Shown: one piece after another, positions 1 to 8,850 of the stretch
Layout: every line of letters starts with the position of its first letter
Position numbering within the stretch: the first letter of the stretch is position 1
Source of the DNA: a virus
DNA length: 31,296 nt
Reading direction: 5' to 3' (one strand)
Virus record (IMG/VR): IMGVR_UViG_3300033981_001455
Span: 1-31,296 of that record
The notes under the pieces: model-generated
Database searches by the model: none
What the model saw: only the letters and a program-made list of their open reading frames with translations
What the model was told of the DNA's origin: nothing
Position numbers and translations under genes: made by a program

Positions 1-29
1 CTTATGCTGGGGCCACCCACATTTATTGC

Positions 30-386
30 ATGGCATCATCTGCACTGGCGCGGCTGAAAAAAGCAGCCAATCTTCAGCCAATTAAGCGCGTTGTAACACT
101 CAACGATGGATCTACGTTTGAGTTTTACGCTACGGCGCTGACCATGGCAGAACGCGAGCGTGCACAAAAGATGCCCGGTGGCGATGATCCCAATGGCTTT
201 GCGTTGAACCTGCTGGTAACCAAAGCGGCCGACGATGCCGGCCAGCGGTTGTTTCAGGCTGGTGAAATTGCTGAGTTGAAAAACGATGTGCTTGACAGTG
301 ACCTGCAAGCCATGATGCTCGCCATCATCACCAACCCAGAGGAAGCTGAAACCGATATGAAAAGCACTGAAAAAGGAGCTAAGTAA
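30..386 (+). CDS. tail assembly chaperone, short form (lambda G-like)
   Basis: A 118-residue soluble protein sits directly before the tape measure gene, which is the fixed place of the G-type tail assembly chaperone in siphophages. It would coat the tape measure protein during tail assembly and is absent from the finished virion. The sequence is charged and mostly helical, without membrane segments, and ends in a lysine-rich stretch. The last 26 bases overlap an open frame that continues to 549 and has no start codon of its own, as in G/GT pairs. The ATG at 30 is the first in-frame start; I see no clear Shine-Dalgarno sequence. The family call rests on position, size and the frameshift layout more than on sequence motifs. 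Confidence 0.65.
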   Translation: MASSALARLKKAANLQPIKRVVTLNDGSTFEFYATALTMAERERAQKMPGGDDPNGFALNLLVTKAADDAGQRLFQAGEIAELKNDVLDSDLQAMMLAIITNPEEAETDMKSTEKGAK

Positions 387-549
387 AGACAACCTGCTGC
401 TGCTGCAACTTGGGGTTGCAAAAGAGCTGGGTTACACGCTAGCCCGGCTCAACCGTGAGGTAACACTTGAAGAGCTGCTGCTTTGGTCTAGCTATTTTGA
501 GCTTCAAAATGAAGAGCAGGATCGTAGAATGAAGCAACGCCGTAGGTAA
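361..549 (+). CDS. T-like extension of the tail chaperone, reached by frameshifting
   Basis: This frame is open from 361 (just after a TGA at 358-360) to a TAA at 547-549. It has no ATG, GTG or TTG before an ATG near its very end. Its product continues with a leucine-rich helical stretch and a core LLLWSSYFELQNEEQ, which resembles the tryptophan/phenylalanine-containing core of T-type chaperone domains. The frame is +1 (equivalently -2) relative to the gene at 30, so a ribosome must shift between 361 and 386 to make the long GT form. The stop is followed three bases later by the GTG of the tape measure gene. The alternative is a CTG-initiated small protein, which seems less likely. Confidence 0.6.
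   Translation, partial: KALKKELSKDNLLLLQLGVAKELGYTLARLNREVTLEELLLWSSYFELQNEEQDRRMKQRRR
369..377 (+). other. candidate slippery site for the chaperone frameshift
   Basis: The A-run GAAAAAGGA lies inside the only 26-base interval where both frames are open. A lysyl-tRNA on AAA at 372-374 can re-pair with AAA at 370-372 (a -2 shift) or with AAG at 373-375 (a +1 shift). Either puts the ribosome into the T frame. A -1 shift, the commonest type in siphophages, would not give this frame. The exact site and direction are inferred. Confidence 0.45.
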
Positions 550-552
550 GTC

Positions 553-3477
553 GTGTCGGTTGTCGCCAACGTTGCTATTAACGTCGACAGCCGCGACGCA
601 GTTAGCAAGCTTCGGCAAGTTGAATCGCAGGCAAAAATTACCGAGCGGGCGTTTGAAGGGTTGTCTTCAGCCCTTGCTGCGTTTGGGGCTGGGTTTGCTA
701 TCAGCAAGGTTATCCAAGACGTAAAAGAACTAGATACAAATATCCGCCGTCTTGCAACGGTTGGCGTAGATGTAGCCAAAATTAATCCTGCGCTTTCGGC
801 TTTAAGTAAAGAACTCGGAGGCGTTGCTAGTAAAGCTGAATTATCAGCAGCTTCATATCAAGCGGCATCTGCTGGCTTTAGTGATACTGCTGGCAATGTT
901 GAAATTCTACGTGCTGCAACAAAAGCCGCCGTGGGTGGATTGGCTGATACGCAAGCCGTAACTGAAGTCTTGGTAAAGACTTTAAACAGCTATGGAATGT
1001 CTGGCAGCCAAGCAATACAAGTAACCGACAGCATTTCCAAAGCAGTCGAGCTAGGCAATCAAGAATGGTCTGATTACACTAGTCAACTTGGCCGTGTAGC
1101 GAGCATGGCGGCATTGGCTGGTGTCAGCCTTGATGAGACCAATGCGTTTATTGCATCCGCTACAAAAAATGGCGCTACGGCAGAATTGGCATTTACTGGC
1201 CTTAGCGCTGTACTGACACAATTATTGCAGCCAACCAAAGAAAGCCAAGAAGCAGCGGCAAAACTTGGCGTTCAATGGAACTTGATGGGCCTTCAGACTA
1301 AAGGTCTTGGCGGTTTAATGGAAGAATTGGCAGCTGCAATAGATAAAGATAAAGAAGCAGCAGCGCGGATGGTTGGGCCTACAGAAGCAATGCGAGGTGC
1401 ATTTGCAGCAGCATCAAAAGATGGTTCCGACTTTAAGAATATTCTTGAGCAAATAGGCAGCGCAGCAGGCAAAACTGATGCAGACTTTCAAACAATGAAA
1501 GGAAGCCTTGAGAACACGCTCAAGGCATTAGATACATCATTCAAGAACCTAAGCGAAGCGTTAGGCACAGCGTTTGGACCAACGGTTGTCATTACTGTGC
1601 AAGATATAACCAAAGCGGTTAATGGCTTTGCCGATTTTATGGCAACAGTGCCGCAACCCGTGATGAACACGGCGGGGGAATTGGTCAAGTTAATTGCTCA
1701 AATGTTACTGCTGCAAAAAGCAATTCAAGCAATCATTGCATTGCGCGCTGCATTTATTGGCGCAATGGCTAGCATGACTGGCGCAACTGTTGCAAGTGGT
1801 ACTGCCGCAACAGCAAGTGCTAGCGCATTTGCGCTTTATACCAACAACGCAAGAACACTGCAAGCTACATCTGTAGCCGCAACTGCATCCGTAGGCGGGC
1901 TGGCTGGCGCTTTGCTGAACCTTGCCAGCATTGGCATCATTACAGTTGGGATTAACTATGTAATAACTCAAACAGGCGCAATACTAGGAAGCTCCACATC
2001 GGCAGGCAAAAGCGAAGCAGCGGGAACTCCAACATCTTTAGCGCAGCAGCTTAAAGGTAAAACCGCAGCAGAGCGCAAGCAAATGCTAGCGGCAGCACAA
2101 AAGAATCTAGCAAATGATAAAAAACTTGCCAGCGCGTTGGCCTTGCAAATACAAATGCAAGACAATGCAGCATTGTCATCTAACGAGCGTGCGCTGCCGT
2201 CGGACAGGTCAAGGCTTACCGAAATTCAAGCGCGAATTAATACAAACCAAGCAAGAATTAAAGCAATACAAACAGCGCCAATTCAGCGTGCCGCAGCTAC
2301 CCCCACAGTCCCTACTATCCCCACTGTCCCCACAACAGGCGGTGGTGGTGGCGGCAAAGGCCGCAAGGGCGAGTCTGACACAGAAAAAGCGGCCGAAAAA
2401 GCAGCGCGTGAAGCGGAAAAATTACGGCAAGAACTTGAACGATCGCTGGAAGTTGGCGATCAACTTGGCACGCAATTTAGTCGCCAAGCAGCGTTGCTGT
2501 TTGAGGGATCAGAAATTGAACGCAAGCGCCTGCAAATTCAATTTGATTTCCAGGACCGCGCCAAGCAAATTGCAGAGCTAAAAAACGCCGAACAGCAAAC
2601 AAACCTTAATCAACTTAATACAGAAATCCAACGGCTTGAGCTAATTGATCTGCAAACCGAAGCGCTGAAGAAACAGGCAGAGGAAGCCGAAAAACTTTTC
2701 AAAGCAGCTTTTGATGCAGCCGAGTTTGGTATTGATGGTGAAGGCACTGTTGCATCTGGTTTGACTGATGCTATTAGCAAACTAAAAGAAGAGCTTAATC
2801 CGATTAAGCTTGCAACCGACACAATCGTCAATGGCGCAACTGCTATCGGAGAGGCATTTAGCACTGCATTTGGCGAGGTCATTACTGGCGCAAAGTCAAC
2901 GCAAGAGGCGCTGGCTGATGCTTTTAAGAGTATCGGTCAAGCGTTCATCAGCATGGCACTTGAAATCATTGCCAAACAGATGACGCTAATCATTTTGCAG
3001 ACAATCCTCAATGCTTTGAGCGGCGGTGGTAGCGCAATGGGCACTGCCAACAAAAACCTTTCAGGTACTGGCGCGTTATCAACCACAAAACTGTTCCCGA
3101 CAGGTGCATTTGCAGAAGGCGGCTTCGTCACCGGACCAACCAACGCCCTTATCGGCGAAGGCGGCGAGCCCGAGTACGTCATCCCCGCCAGCAAGATGCG
3201 CACCGCAATGGGTCGCTACACCGCTGGCGCCCGTGGTTCCAGCGTTATTCCCGGCAACGGCGGCGAGCCTACTGCAGCAGGCGGTGGTGTTGCCACAATG
3301 GCGCCGATCGACGTGCGATACAGCATCGAACGCATCAACAACGTGGATTACGTCACCGCCGATCAGTTCCAACGCGGCATGGCACAGGCTGCTCAGCAAG
3401 GCGCTATCCAAGGCGAACGCCGCGCCATGCGTAGCCTTAAAAACAGCGCCGCCACACGTAGAGGAGTCGGCATCTAA
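553..3477 (+). CDS. phage tail tape measure protein
   Basis: At 974 residues this is the length ruler of the tail tube and probably takes part in DNA delivery. Residues of about 60-330 resemble the TP901-type tape measure core, rich in alanine, glycine and serine. A hydrophobic region follows (about 380-480), with two or more possible membrane segments. Then comes a long charged coiled-coil zone (about 510-730), interrupted by a Pro/Thr/Gly linker with repeated PTVPT units and a GGGGGG run. The C-terminus carries the typical FAEGGFVTGPTNALIGEGGEPEYVIP-type motif seen at the ends of lambda-like tape measures. GTG start at 553, three bases after the chaperone frame. The stop overlaps the next ATG (TAATG). 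Confidence 0.93.
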   Translation: MSVVANVAINVDSRDAVSKLRQVESQAKITERAFEGLSSALAAFGAGFAISKVIQDVKELDTNIRRLATVGVDVAKINPALSALSKELGGVASKAELSAASYQAASAGFSDTAGNVEILRAATKAAVGGLADTQAVTEVLVKTLNSYGMSGSQAIQVTDSISKAVELGNQEWSDYTSQLGRVASMAALAGVSLDETNAFIASATKNGATAELAFTGLSAVLTQLLQPTKESQEAAAKLGVQWNLMGLQTKGLGGLMEELAAAIDKDKEAAARMVGPTEAMRGAFAAASKDGSDFKNILEQIGSAAGKTDADFQTMKGSLENTLKALDTSFKNLSEALGTAFGPTVVITVQDITKAVNGFADFMATVPQPVMNTAGELVKLIAQMLLLQKAIQAIIALRAAFIGAMASMTGATVASGTAATASASAFALYTNNARTLQATSVAATASVGGLAGALLNLASIGIITVGINYVITQTGAILGSSTSAGKSEAAGTPTSLAQQLKGKTAAERKQMLAAAQKNLANDKKLASALALQIQMQDNAALSSNERALPSDRSRLTEIQARINTNQARIKAIQTAPIQRAAATPTVPTIPTVPTTGGGGGGKGRKGESDTEKAAEKAAREAEKLRQELERSLEVGDQLGTQFSRQAALLFEGSEIERKRLQIQFDFQDRAKQIAELKNAEQQTNLNQLNTEIQRLELIDLQTEALKKQAEEAEKLFKAAFDAAEFGIDGEGTVASGLTDAISKLKEELNPIKLATDTIVNGATAIGEAFSTAFGEVITGAKSTQEALADAFKSIGQAFISMALEIIAKQMTLIILQTILNALSGGGSAMGTANKNLSGTGALSTTKLFPTGAFAEGGFVTGPTNALIGEGGEPEYVIPASKMRTAMGRYTAGARGSSVIPGNGGEPTAAGGGVATMAPIDVRYSIERINNVDYVTADQFQRGMAQAAQQGAIQGERRAMRSLKNSAATRRGVGI

Positions 3478-3929
3478 TGGAATACGCCTACGGCCACCTG
3501 CTCGATATTGGCCCCAGCGGCCAAGCAGCCCAATACCGCTTCCAGAACTACGCGATCAACCAGAACGTAAACGGGTACTTGTTTCTGCCGTTCAGCTTTG
3601 GTGGAGCGGTAGCCACACTCCAAGGCGACAACCTTGATGCGGCACTCCAGTTTGCAAACACAAAAATGGCTAGCGCGTGGATTGTTGACGCCCTCGATAA
3701 CCTGTGGGTTGCCAAGGTCACCACGGTGCTCTGGGAACCCTCCACTGGAGCAGTCCAGCGCACCCTTTACACCTATTGGGGCACCTGTTCCAGTGGCGGC
3801 TGGGATGAGGTCAACATCCAAGTCAGTCTGAATTCCGTGCTTGACGCTGTGCAAGCCAACATCCCTGGCCGCAGGCTGCACCGCTGGCAAGTGGGTAGTA
3901 TCCCGTTCACCGCTCAGATCAGTGTGTGA
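3477..3929 (+). CDS. minor tail protein, probably L-like tip component
   Basis: A 150-residue protein lies between the tape measure and an NlpC/P60-type gene, the slot of lambda gene L (via M). The C-terminal part, with alternating strands and a Leu-Asp...Ile-Pro-Gly-Arg-Arg-Leu segment, resembles the end of the L/DUF1833 type of minor tail protein. The cysteine cluster that binds an iron-sulphur centre in lambda L is not present: only one Cys is visible. It would sit at the tail tip below the tube. Its ATG overlaps the tape measure stop, and its own stop overlaps the GTG of the next gene by 8 bases, so the three genes look translationally coupled. Confidence 0.6.
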   Translation: MEYAYGHLLDIGPSGQAAQYRFQNYAINQNVNGYLFLPFSFGGAVATLQGDNLDAALQFANTKMASAWIVDALDNLWVAKVTTVLWEPSTGAVQRTLYTYWGTCSSGGWDEVNIQVSLNSVLDAVQANIPGRRLHRWQVGSIPFTAQISV

Positions 3930-4266
3930 GCACCTGATTGGCCGACGCTACGAGTACGGCGGCGACGACTGCATCCACCTCGTCATCGACGCCCTCAAAG
4001 CACTAGGCAAAAACCCGCCAGACGTTGCCGACGACTGGTACAAACTCAGCCCACGCGGCATCCTGCGTGAACTGGCGTTGTACTGCGACACCATAGACGT
4101 GCCCGCCTACGATGGTGACATCATTCTGTTCGGCGCCAAGCCACCTGAATTCGGAGTCCAATGGCAGAGTGGCATCCTATTCATAAACCCCTTAATTTCC
4201 GCAGTGGACTGGAAACCGGTGGGCAGTCTTATGATCCGCCGCTCCTACCGTATGAAATTGCGCTAA
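3922..4266 (+). CDS. NlpC/P60-like tail assembly protein (lambda K-like)
   Basis: I choose the GTG at 3922 (114 residues), not an upstream ATG at 3841, because the upstream part overlaps the previous gene and reads as noise. The N-terminal half has the NlpC/P60 pattern: R-Y-E-Y-G-G-D-D-C-I-H-L-V, where the Cys matches the catalytic cysteine, followed later by D-G-D-I-I-L-F-G. In lambda-like phages this protein works with L, I and J to build the tail tip, and may cut peptidoglycan during entry. Where a catalytic His is expected after the DGDIILFG strand, the sequence reads FGVQWQSGILFI with no histidine, so enzymatic activity is doubtful. Its end overlaps the J-like gene by 106 bases. Confidence 0.65.
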   Translation: MCEHLIGRRYEYGGDDCIHLVIDALKALGKNPPDVADDWYKLSPRGILRELALYCDTIDVPAYDGDIILFGAKPPEFGVQWQSGILFINPLISAVDWKPVGSLMIRRSYRMKLR

Positions 4267-7200
4267 TTGAAGCGCTTGGTTGCAGCGAATATGAGTATAA
4301 AACTTTTGTCCGTTATGCCGTACAGCGCACATATGTGCGCCCTGCTGAATACGAGCACATACCTGATATCCAGGCAATTCTTCCTGCTGTAGGTTTTGGC
4401 GCTGCTGCGGTATTTGGCGGGAGTGCAGCAGCCAAAAGTGCAGCAGCAATTATTGCAACTAACATTGCAATCGGCTTAGCGCTTACAGCAGTAAGTCTTT
4501 TGCTAGCACCAAAAGCTCCAGCTCTTGAAACACCCGCCAAAATTCGCGGCAAAAAGCTTGCTGATCAGATTGGCCCCACTCGTTTCAATCAAGCAACAAG
4601 CTTCGATAACGTCAGCAGCCTCGCCGAATACGGCCAGCCAATCCCCATCCCGTTTGGCAAGCGAGGCACTGGCGCTGACGGCGCTTTAACCGGCGGTCTG
4701 ATTCTTGCGCCTGCACTGGTGTGGAGCCGCATCTACAGCTACGGCAGTTACCAAGCGTTTGAAGGCATCTACGTCGCTGGCGAGTACGGCAGTGAGGCCC
4801 CCCAACTTGGCGGCATCCGCGTTGGCACCACAGCGCTGAACAGCCTCGGCAACCGCGACTATGCAGTGTTCTGGTCAAGCCAGTTAGGCGAAAATAGACC
4901 AAGGACAGCACGCTTAGTCGCTGGCACCCACATAGAAGGGGACGGCACCACCGGCACCGTTGGCCGCCAGATTTTTACCGCTCCAACCGAGGACGGACAG
5001 TTCAGCCAGGGATTTTCCATGGCTTACACCCCTCAAGCGGATACGTCGTTTGGAACAGCTGAGCCAATCCACAACGGCACGGCCTTCCGCTTCAACTGGG
5101 AAATCATCTCGGCGCCTTATGCAGCAACTGAAGGCCCGGACAATAAAGACGCACGCCTAGAAACTCAAGCCCGCCGCCGCAAGATCGCTGGTTCCGATGC
5201 TGATGTTCTGCATCGCTACGCCGATCAACCCAAAGAAGACATTCTACAGGTCGGTATGCCAGGTGTGGGACGTGCCTACTCCCGCCGCATGGGGTTTGTT
5301 GCACACAGCGGCACTAATGGCGGTGCTGACGTAGAAAATCGCACGATCGTATCAGTAGCCGAAAACGATACCTTAACATTCGAAATCAATGGTAATAACT
5401 GGAAAGACTTTAATCAAGATGATTTCAAGGACACAGAGGTTAATGTCAAAGACTTGAAGGCTTCTGCTGATTCTTGGAGAGCAAGGGCTTCTGATTTGTT
5501 GGCCATAGGCTCTAAATGGATTATCGGCGCTTCGGTGTGGGTTGTTGAAAGCAGAAGCCCCGCCACTTGGACACAGTTTCAAACCCAACGCATTACATTT
5601 AAATGCACCGCAATTACCGGCGTAGCAACTGTCGGGCTGGCTGGCAGAAGAACAGTAGAAGAACCACTCGGCGGCTACGAAGGTAGTGTCTTTAACCCCA
5701 ACAAACACTGCGGCGCAGCTTTCTTCAACATCTGCCGTCTGCATATGGCAAGCATCCGTCCCGTGCGACGCGATGCCCAAGTCATCGAAATTGGACTCCG
5801 TAGCCAAGTCTGGAACCGCGCCAACGGCCTGTGCAACTTCAACGCAATTCCTACGCCTTTCAAACTGCACCAACTCGATAAACAGGACATTACGCTCACA
5901 ACGCCTCGAATGGATAAGTACTTCGAGCGCACATCGTGCTTTTCTATTTGGGTACGCCCAGTTGAGGTTTATGGCCAAGCCCAGCAGCCTTGGCGCAGGA
6001 TGCCGCAAGTTTTCTGCGTTACTGGTAATGCCCCGGTCGATCAGTACAACTACATCCGTATTCGTCCTAAGCAAATTGGATACTACGAGTACCGATTTAT
6101 TCCGCGCACGGGATCGGATATTGCAATCAACAGCATAGATACAAATAGAGTTATCCGATTAAATGCGAATACTGGCAGCATCTTAGGAATAGACTTAGAC
6201 ACAGACTATGGCGGTTTTAGAGTCACAACTAACGGCGATGACACTATAACTATTGCTGACATTCGCTTGAACGACGAACTTGTAACAGATCCACAAGAAG
6301 GCAGCAGTGTAACCACCACTCAAACAACTATTCCATCAGCACTATCGCAGTACGACACCACATCCAGCAATGGCAGCGTACAACAGATTACTAATGCGTG
6401 GCTCACTGCTGTACTGGGCTATGCACGTGACAATGCGGGTAACGAAAACAGTGCTGACATAACAATCGACAAGCCCAACGTCGGGCAAATTGTGTTCACT
6501 GTCAAAGCTACGTCCGTAGCCGGCGTACTGGGCTCTACTATTGGAAATGTATACTTAGCTACAAACAAAGGAAGCACGTATATATGGAGCGGCATGTCTT
6601 TCACGGTAAAGTCCGCGAATGGAACATGGAATACATCGCACAAATTTACGGTGGTTGTAAATGTTGATAACGATTTTTCAAAAGTAGGCGGCTACTCGGA
6701 GGTCAACGTTGCCTTTGCTGTTACTGCTGTTCAAGCTGTATCGACAGTTAACAGCTCCACAGTCAGCAGCGCCGAGCGCGTATTTGAAGAAAACTCACAG
6801 GTCTCAGACTGCAGCCATTATCTGGAGCTGACCAAGTCCAACGAGAGCGGACCCGAGCATCAGATCGTTTACGTCAACGAGTGCATTTCCAACGAAACAC
6901 TCGCCGAGTACTACGGCATGTCCACACTGGGATTTACTGTTAAATCCAGCGGTCAACTTGGCGGCATCGGTCAAATACGCGCTTGGGTGCCAACCGGTAT
7001 CAGCGTTTACCGCTTGATTGAGCAGGACAACAGACCCAGCAACCTTTTCGCCGATCTTGTCTACTACCTCCTGACCAGCAAGAGCCAAGGTGTCGGCAAT
7101 GTTGTCCCTACAGAGCTGATCGACGTCGAATCACTCACCACAACCGCCCAGTACTTACGCGCCAACAAGATCTTCTTTGACGGCGTGGTGGAAGACAGCG

Positions 7201-8051
7201 ACAGCCTGCGCTCGTTCCTGTACGACAACGCTGCGCTGCAGCTATGCAACTTCACGATCAAAAACGGTCGCTTCGGCATGATGCCGGCACTGCCTTACGA
7301 CAGCAGCTACCAGATCAGCACCACGCCCATCGCAATCGAGCAGATTTTCACCTCGGGCAACATCATCCAAGACAGCTTGCAGGTCCAGTACATCGACGCC
7401 GCCCAGCGTTCAAACTTCCGTGCTCTGGTTAGTTGGCGCGTCACCGTCGAAAACGATCTACCAACGCAAGCCTCCGCTTTGGTCGACTGGGCCGACATCG
7501 CGGAAGGCAGCCGTTCCACGACCCAGCAAGCTTTCGATCTAACTGACTTCTGCACCAACCGTGCCCAAGCACTGAAGACCGCACGGTTCCTGTTGAGCAT
7601 CCGCCGCCGCGTCACTCACACCGTCAGCTTCAAAACCGTACCCGACGCCCTCGGCATCCAACCCGGTTCCTACATCCGCGTTATCACCGAAGCCACCACC
7701 TACAGCGCCACCAACAACGGCGGCATCACGGACGCCGGCACCCTCGTCAGCGTCACCTCTATCGCCAACGGCAGCTACGACGCCCTGATCTACAACCCCA
7801 GCACGAGTGCTGTAACCGAGCAACGCATTACGATCCAAAACAACGCCGTCACAGATTCCGCTTTGCGCGGCTGTCTGTTTACGTTGCTCAGCCTTCAGAC
7901 CAGCGCATCCGTTTATCAAGTGGAGCAGCTCACACTGGACGAAGACGGCTTGGTGAATATCAGCGCCGTAGAAGTGCCCGTCGATTCCACCGGCGTTAGC
8001 ATTGTGGCTAAGGACGTGCTTACTGAAGCAAATTTTCGCGTACTGGAGTAA
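4161..8051 (+). CDS. central tail fibre / tip attachment protein (lambda J-like)
   Basis: At 1296 residues this is the largest protein of the tip and the likely host-recognition or baseplate hub protein. The N-terminal ~60 residues contain L-P-Y-E-I-A-L-I-E-A-L-G-C-S-E-Y-E-Y, then a hydrophobic Ala-rich segment (about 70-115) as found in lambda I/J-type proteins. Next come tip attachment domains (about 140-720), a region rich in Thr/Ser/Asn that looks like fibronectin-like or fibre insert material (about 720-900), and a C-terminal J-type core. ATG 4161 is the only usable start before the conserved part begins, so the long overlap with the K-like gene appears real. The stop overlaps the next ATG (TAATG). 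Confidence 0.85.
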   Translation: MAEWHPIHKPLNFRSGLETGGQSYDPPLLPYEIALIEALGCSEYEYKTFVRYAVQRTYVRPAEYEHIPDIQAILPAVGFGAAAVFGGSAAAKSAAAIIATNIAIGLALTAVSLLLAPKAPALETPAKIRGKKLADQIGPTRFNQATSFDNVSSLAEYGQPIPIPFGKRGTGADGALTGGLILAPALVWSRIYSYGSYQAFEGIYVAGEYGSEAPQLGGIRVGTTALNSLGNRDYAVFWSSQLGENRPRTARLVAGTHIEGDGTTGTVGRQIFTAPTEDGQFSQGFSMAYTPQADTSFGTAEPIHNGTAFRFNWEIISAPYAATEGPDNKDARLETQARRRKIAGSDADVLHRYADQPKEDILQVGMPGVGRAYSRRMGFVAHSGTNGGADVENRTIVSVAENDTLTFEINGNNWKDFNQDDFKDTEVNVKDLKASADSWRARASDLLAIGSKWIIGASVWVVESRSPATWTQFQTQRITFKCTAITGVATVGLAGRRTVEEPLGGYEGSVFNPNKHCGAAFFNICRLHMASIRPVRRDAQVIEIGLRSQVWNRANGLCNFNAIPTPFKLHQLDKQDITLTTPRMDKYFERTSCFSIWVRPVEVYGQAQQPWRRMPQVFCVTGNAPVDQYNYIRIRPKQIGYYEYRFIPRTGSDIAINSIDTNRVIRLNANTGSILGIDLDTDYGGFRVTTNGDDTITIADIRLNDELVTDPQEGSSVTTTQTTIPSALSQYDTTSSNGSVQQITNAWLTAVLGYARDNAGNENSADITIDKPNVGQIVFTVKATSVAGVLGSTIGNVYLATNKGSTYIWSGMSFTVKSANGTWNTSHKFTVVVNVDNDFSKVGGYSEVNVAFAVTAVQAVSTVNSSTVSSAERVFEENSQVSDCSHYLELTKSNESGPEHQIVYVNECISNETLAEYYGMSTLGFTVKSSGQLGGIGQIRAWVPTGISVYRLIEQDNRPSNLFADLVYYLLTSKSQGVGNVVPTELIDVESLTTTAQYLRANKIFFDGVVEDSDSLRSFLYDNAALQLCNFTIKNGRFGMMPALPYDSSYQISTTPIAIEQIFTSGNIIQDSLQVQYIDAAQRSNFRALVSWRVTVENDLPTQASALVDWADIAEGSRSTTQQAFDLTDFCTNRAQALKTARFLLSIRRRVTHTVSFKTVPDALGIQPGSYIRVITEATTYSATNNGGITDAGTLVSVTSIANGSYDALIYNPSTSAVTEQRITIQNNAVTDSALRGCLFTLLSLQTSASVYQVEQLTLDEDGLVNISAVEVPVDSTGVSIVAKDVLTEANFRVLE

Positions 8052-8425
8052 TGGCTTTTCCGACACTGACGCCAACCAGCCGCGAGTTCAGCCCTGGTGC
8101 GTGGCCCATCAAAAACCACAACTCACAATCCGGCGCCGAGATCCGAATTTTGTATGGGTCTCAGCGAACCAACGCCAAGCTGGGCCTTAGCTACGAAAAC
8201 GTAACTGACGCAAACGCCCAGCTTTTCATCGACGACTTCAACTCAAACATCGGCACACTTCGCACTTTTACACTTCCTTCCGCTACGCGAAACGGCTGGA
8301 ACGGCAGTGCGGCAACTTTGGATGCGCCACCTGGCACAAAGTGGCGCTACGAAAGCGAGCCGCAAATCCGCTCAGTGAGACCCGGCCGTAGCAGCGTTAC
8401 AGTGAATCTAGTGGCGGTGATCTAA
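8051..8425 (+). CDS. small tail protein, possibly gpM-like
   Basis: A 124-residue protein of mostly beta character. It has a middle segment describing a loop and helix (NAQLFIDDFNSN) and a C-terminal half ending in S-V-R-P-G-R-S-S-V-T-V-N-L. The layout resembles minor tail proteins of the lambda M type, in which a strand-rich body ends in a hydrophobic strand. The gene is coupled by TAATG overlaps to both the J-like gene and the following tail-tube-like gene, so it is made with them. In lambda, M lies before J, so position does not confirm the family. I am confident that it is a virion or assembly protein and only weakly confident of the M assignment. Confidence 0.5.
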   Translation: MAFPTLTPTSREFSPGAWPIKNHNSQSGAEIRILYGSQRTNAKLGLSYENVTDANAQLFIDDFNSNIGTLRTFTLPSATRNGWNGSAATLDAPPGTKWRYESEPQIRSVRPGRSSVTVNLVAVI

Positions 8426-8850
8426 TGGCCAAGGTTTATACCGGACGCGACGGCCGCCTGCTGATCGACGGCACCGAACAGATCAAGGTCAGTAACTGGA
8501 CTTTGACCGGCTCTCTTGAAGCGCTGGAAACCACCACGCTTGGCGAATCACAACGCAGTTACGCGCCAGGCGTCCAAGAATTCAACGGCAGCGCCACACT
8601 GCTGTACTACAAAGACGACACAGGCCGCAACGACGCTGCCACTGCGTTGAAGAAAGTGCTGCGTGTTGCTGGTGTATCCAGCAGCGATACCGTCACAATG
8701 CGTCTGCGTTTGGCGGATGGCAACACAAACAGCGACGTGCAACTGACTGCTTACATTACCAACGTCTCGTTTGGTGCCAGCGTGGGTGAAGTCAGCTCTG
8801 CCCAAATCAGCTTCCAAGCCACTGGTGCACTTACAGCGGTGACAATCTGA
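8425..8850 (+). CDS. tail tube-like protein
   Basis: A 141-residue protein with the features of a siphophage major tail tube protein. It has a short N-terminal strand (G-R-D-G-R-L-L-I-D-G), the pattern W-T-L-T-G-S-L-E-A-L-E-T-T-T-L-G-E, a central loop with S-Y-A-P-G, and a C-terminal strand pair ending V-S-S-A-Q-I-S-F-Q-A-T-G, which is typical of these beta-sandwich proteins. Tube proteins stack as hexamers around the tape measure. The gene normally lies before the chaperones, so finding it after J is unusual. It is coupled by TAATG upstream and TGATG downstream. Confidence 0.65.
   Translation: MAKVYTGRDGRLLIDGTEQIKVSNWTLTGSLEALETTTLGESQRSYAPGVQEFNGSATLLYYKDDTGRNDAATALKKVLRVAGVSSSDTVTMRLRLADGNTNSDVQLTAYITNVSFGASVGEVSSAQISFQATGALTAVTI

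Noticed and set aside
1-29. End of an upstream gene at the window edge
   Set aside because: Only 29 bases, too short to assign a frame or product.
2281-2360. Repeat array in the tape measure gene (PTVPT and Gly run)
   Set aside because: A coding linker of low complexity, not a mobile or CRISPR repeat.
5373-6074. Leftward 233-residue ORF inside the J-like gene
   Set aside because: Fully within a strongly coding gene on the other strand, with no recognisable domain and no spacing for expression.
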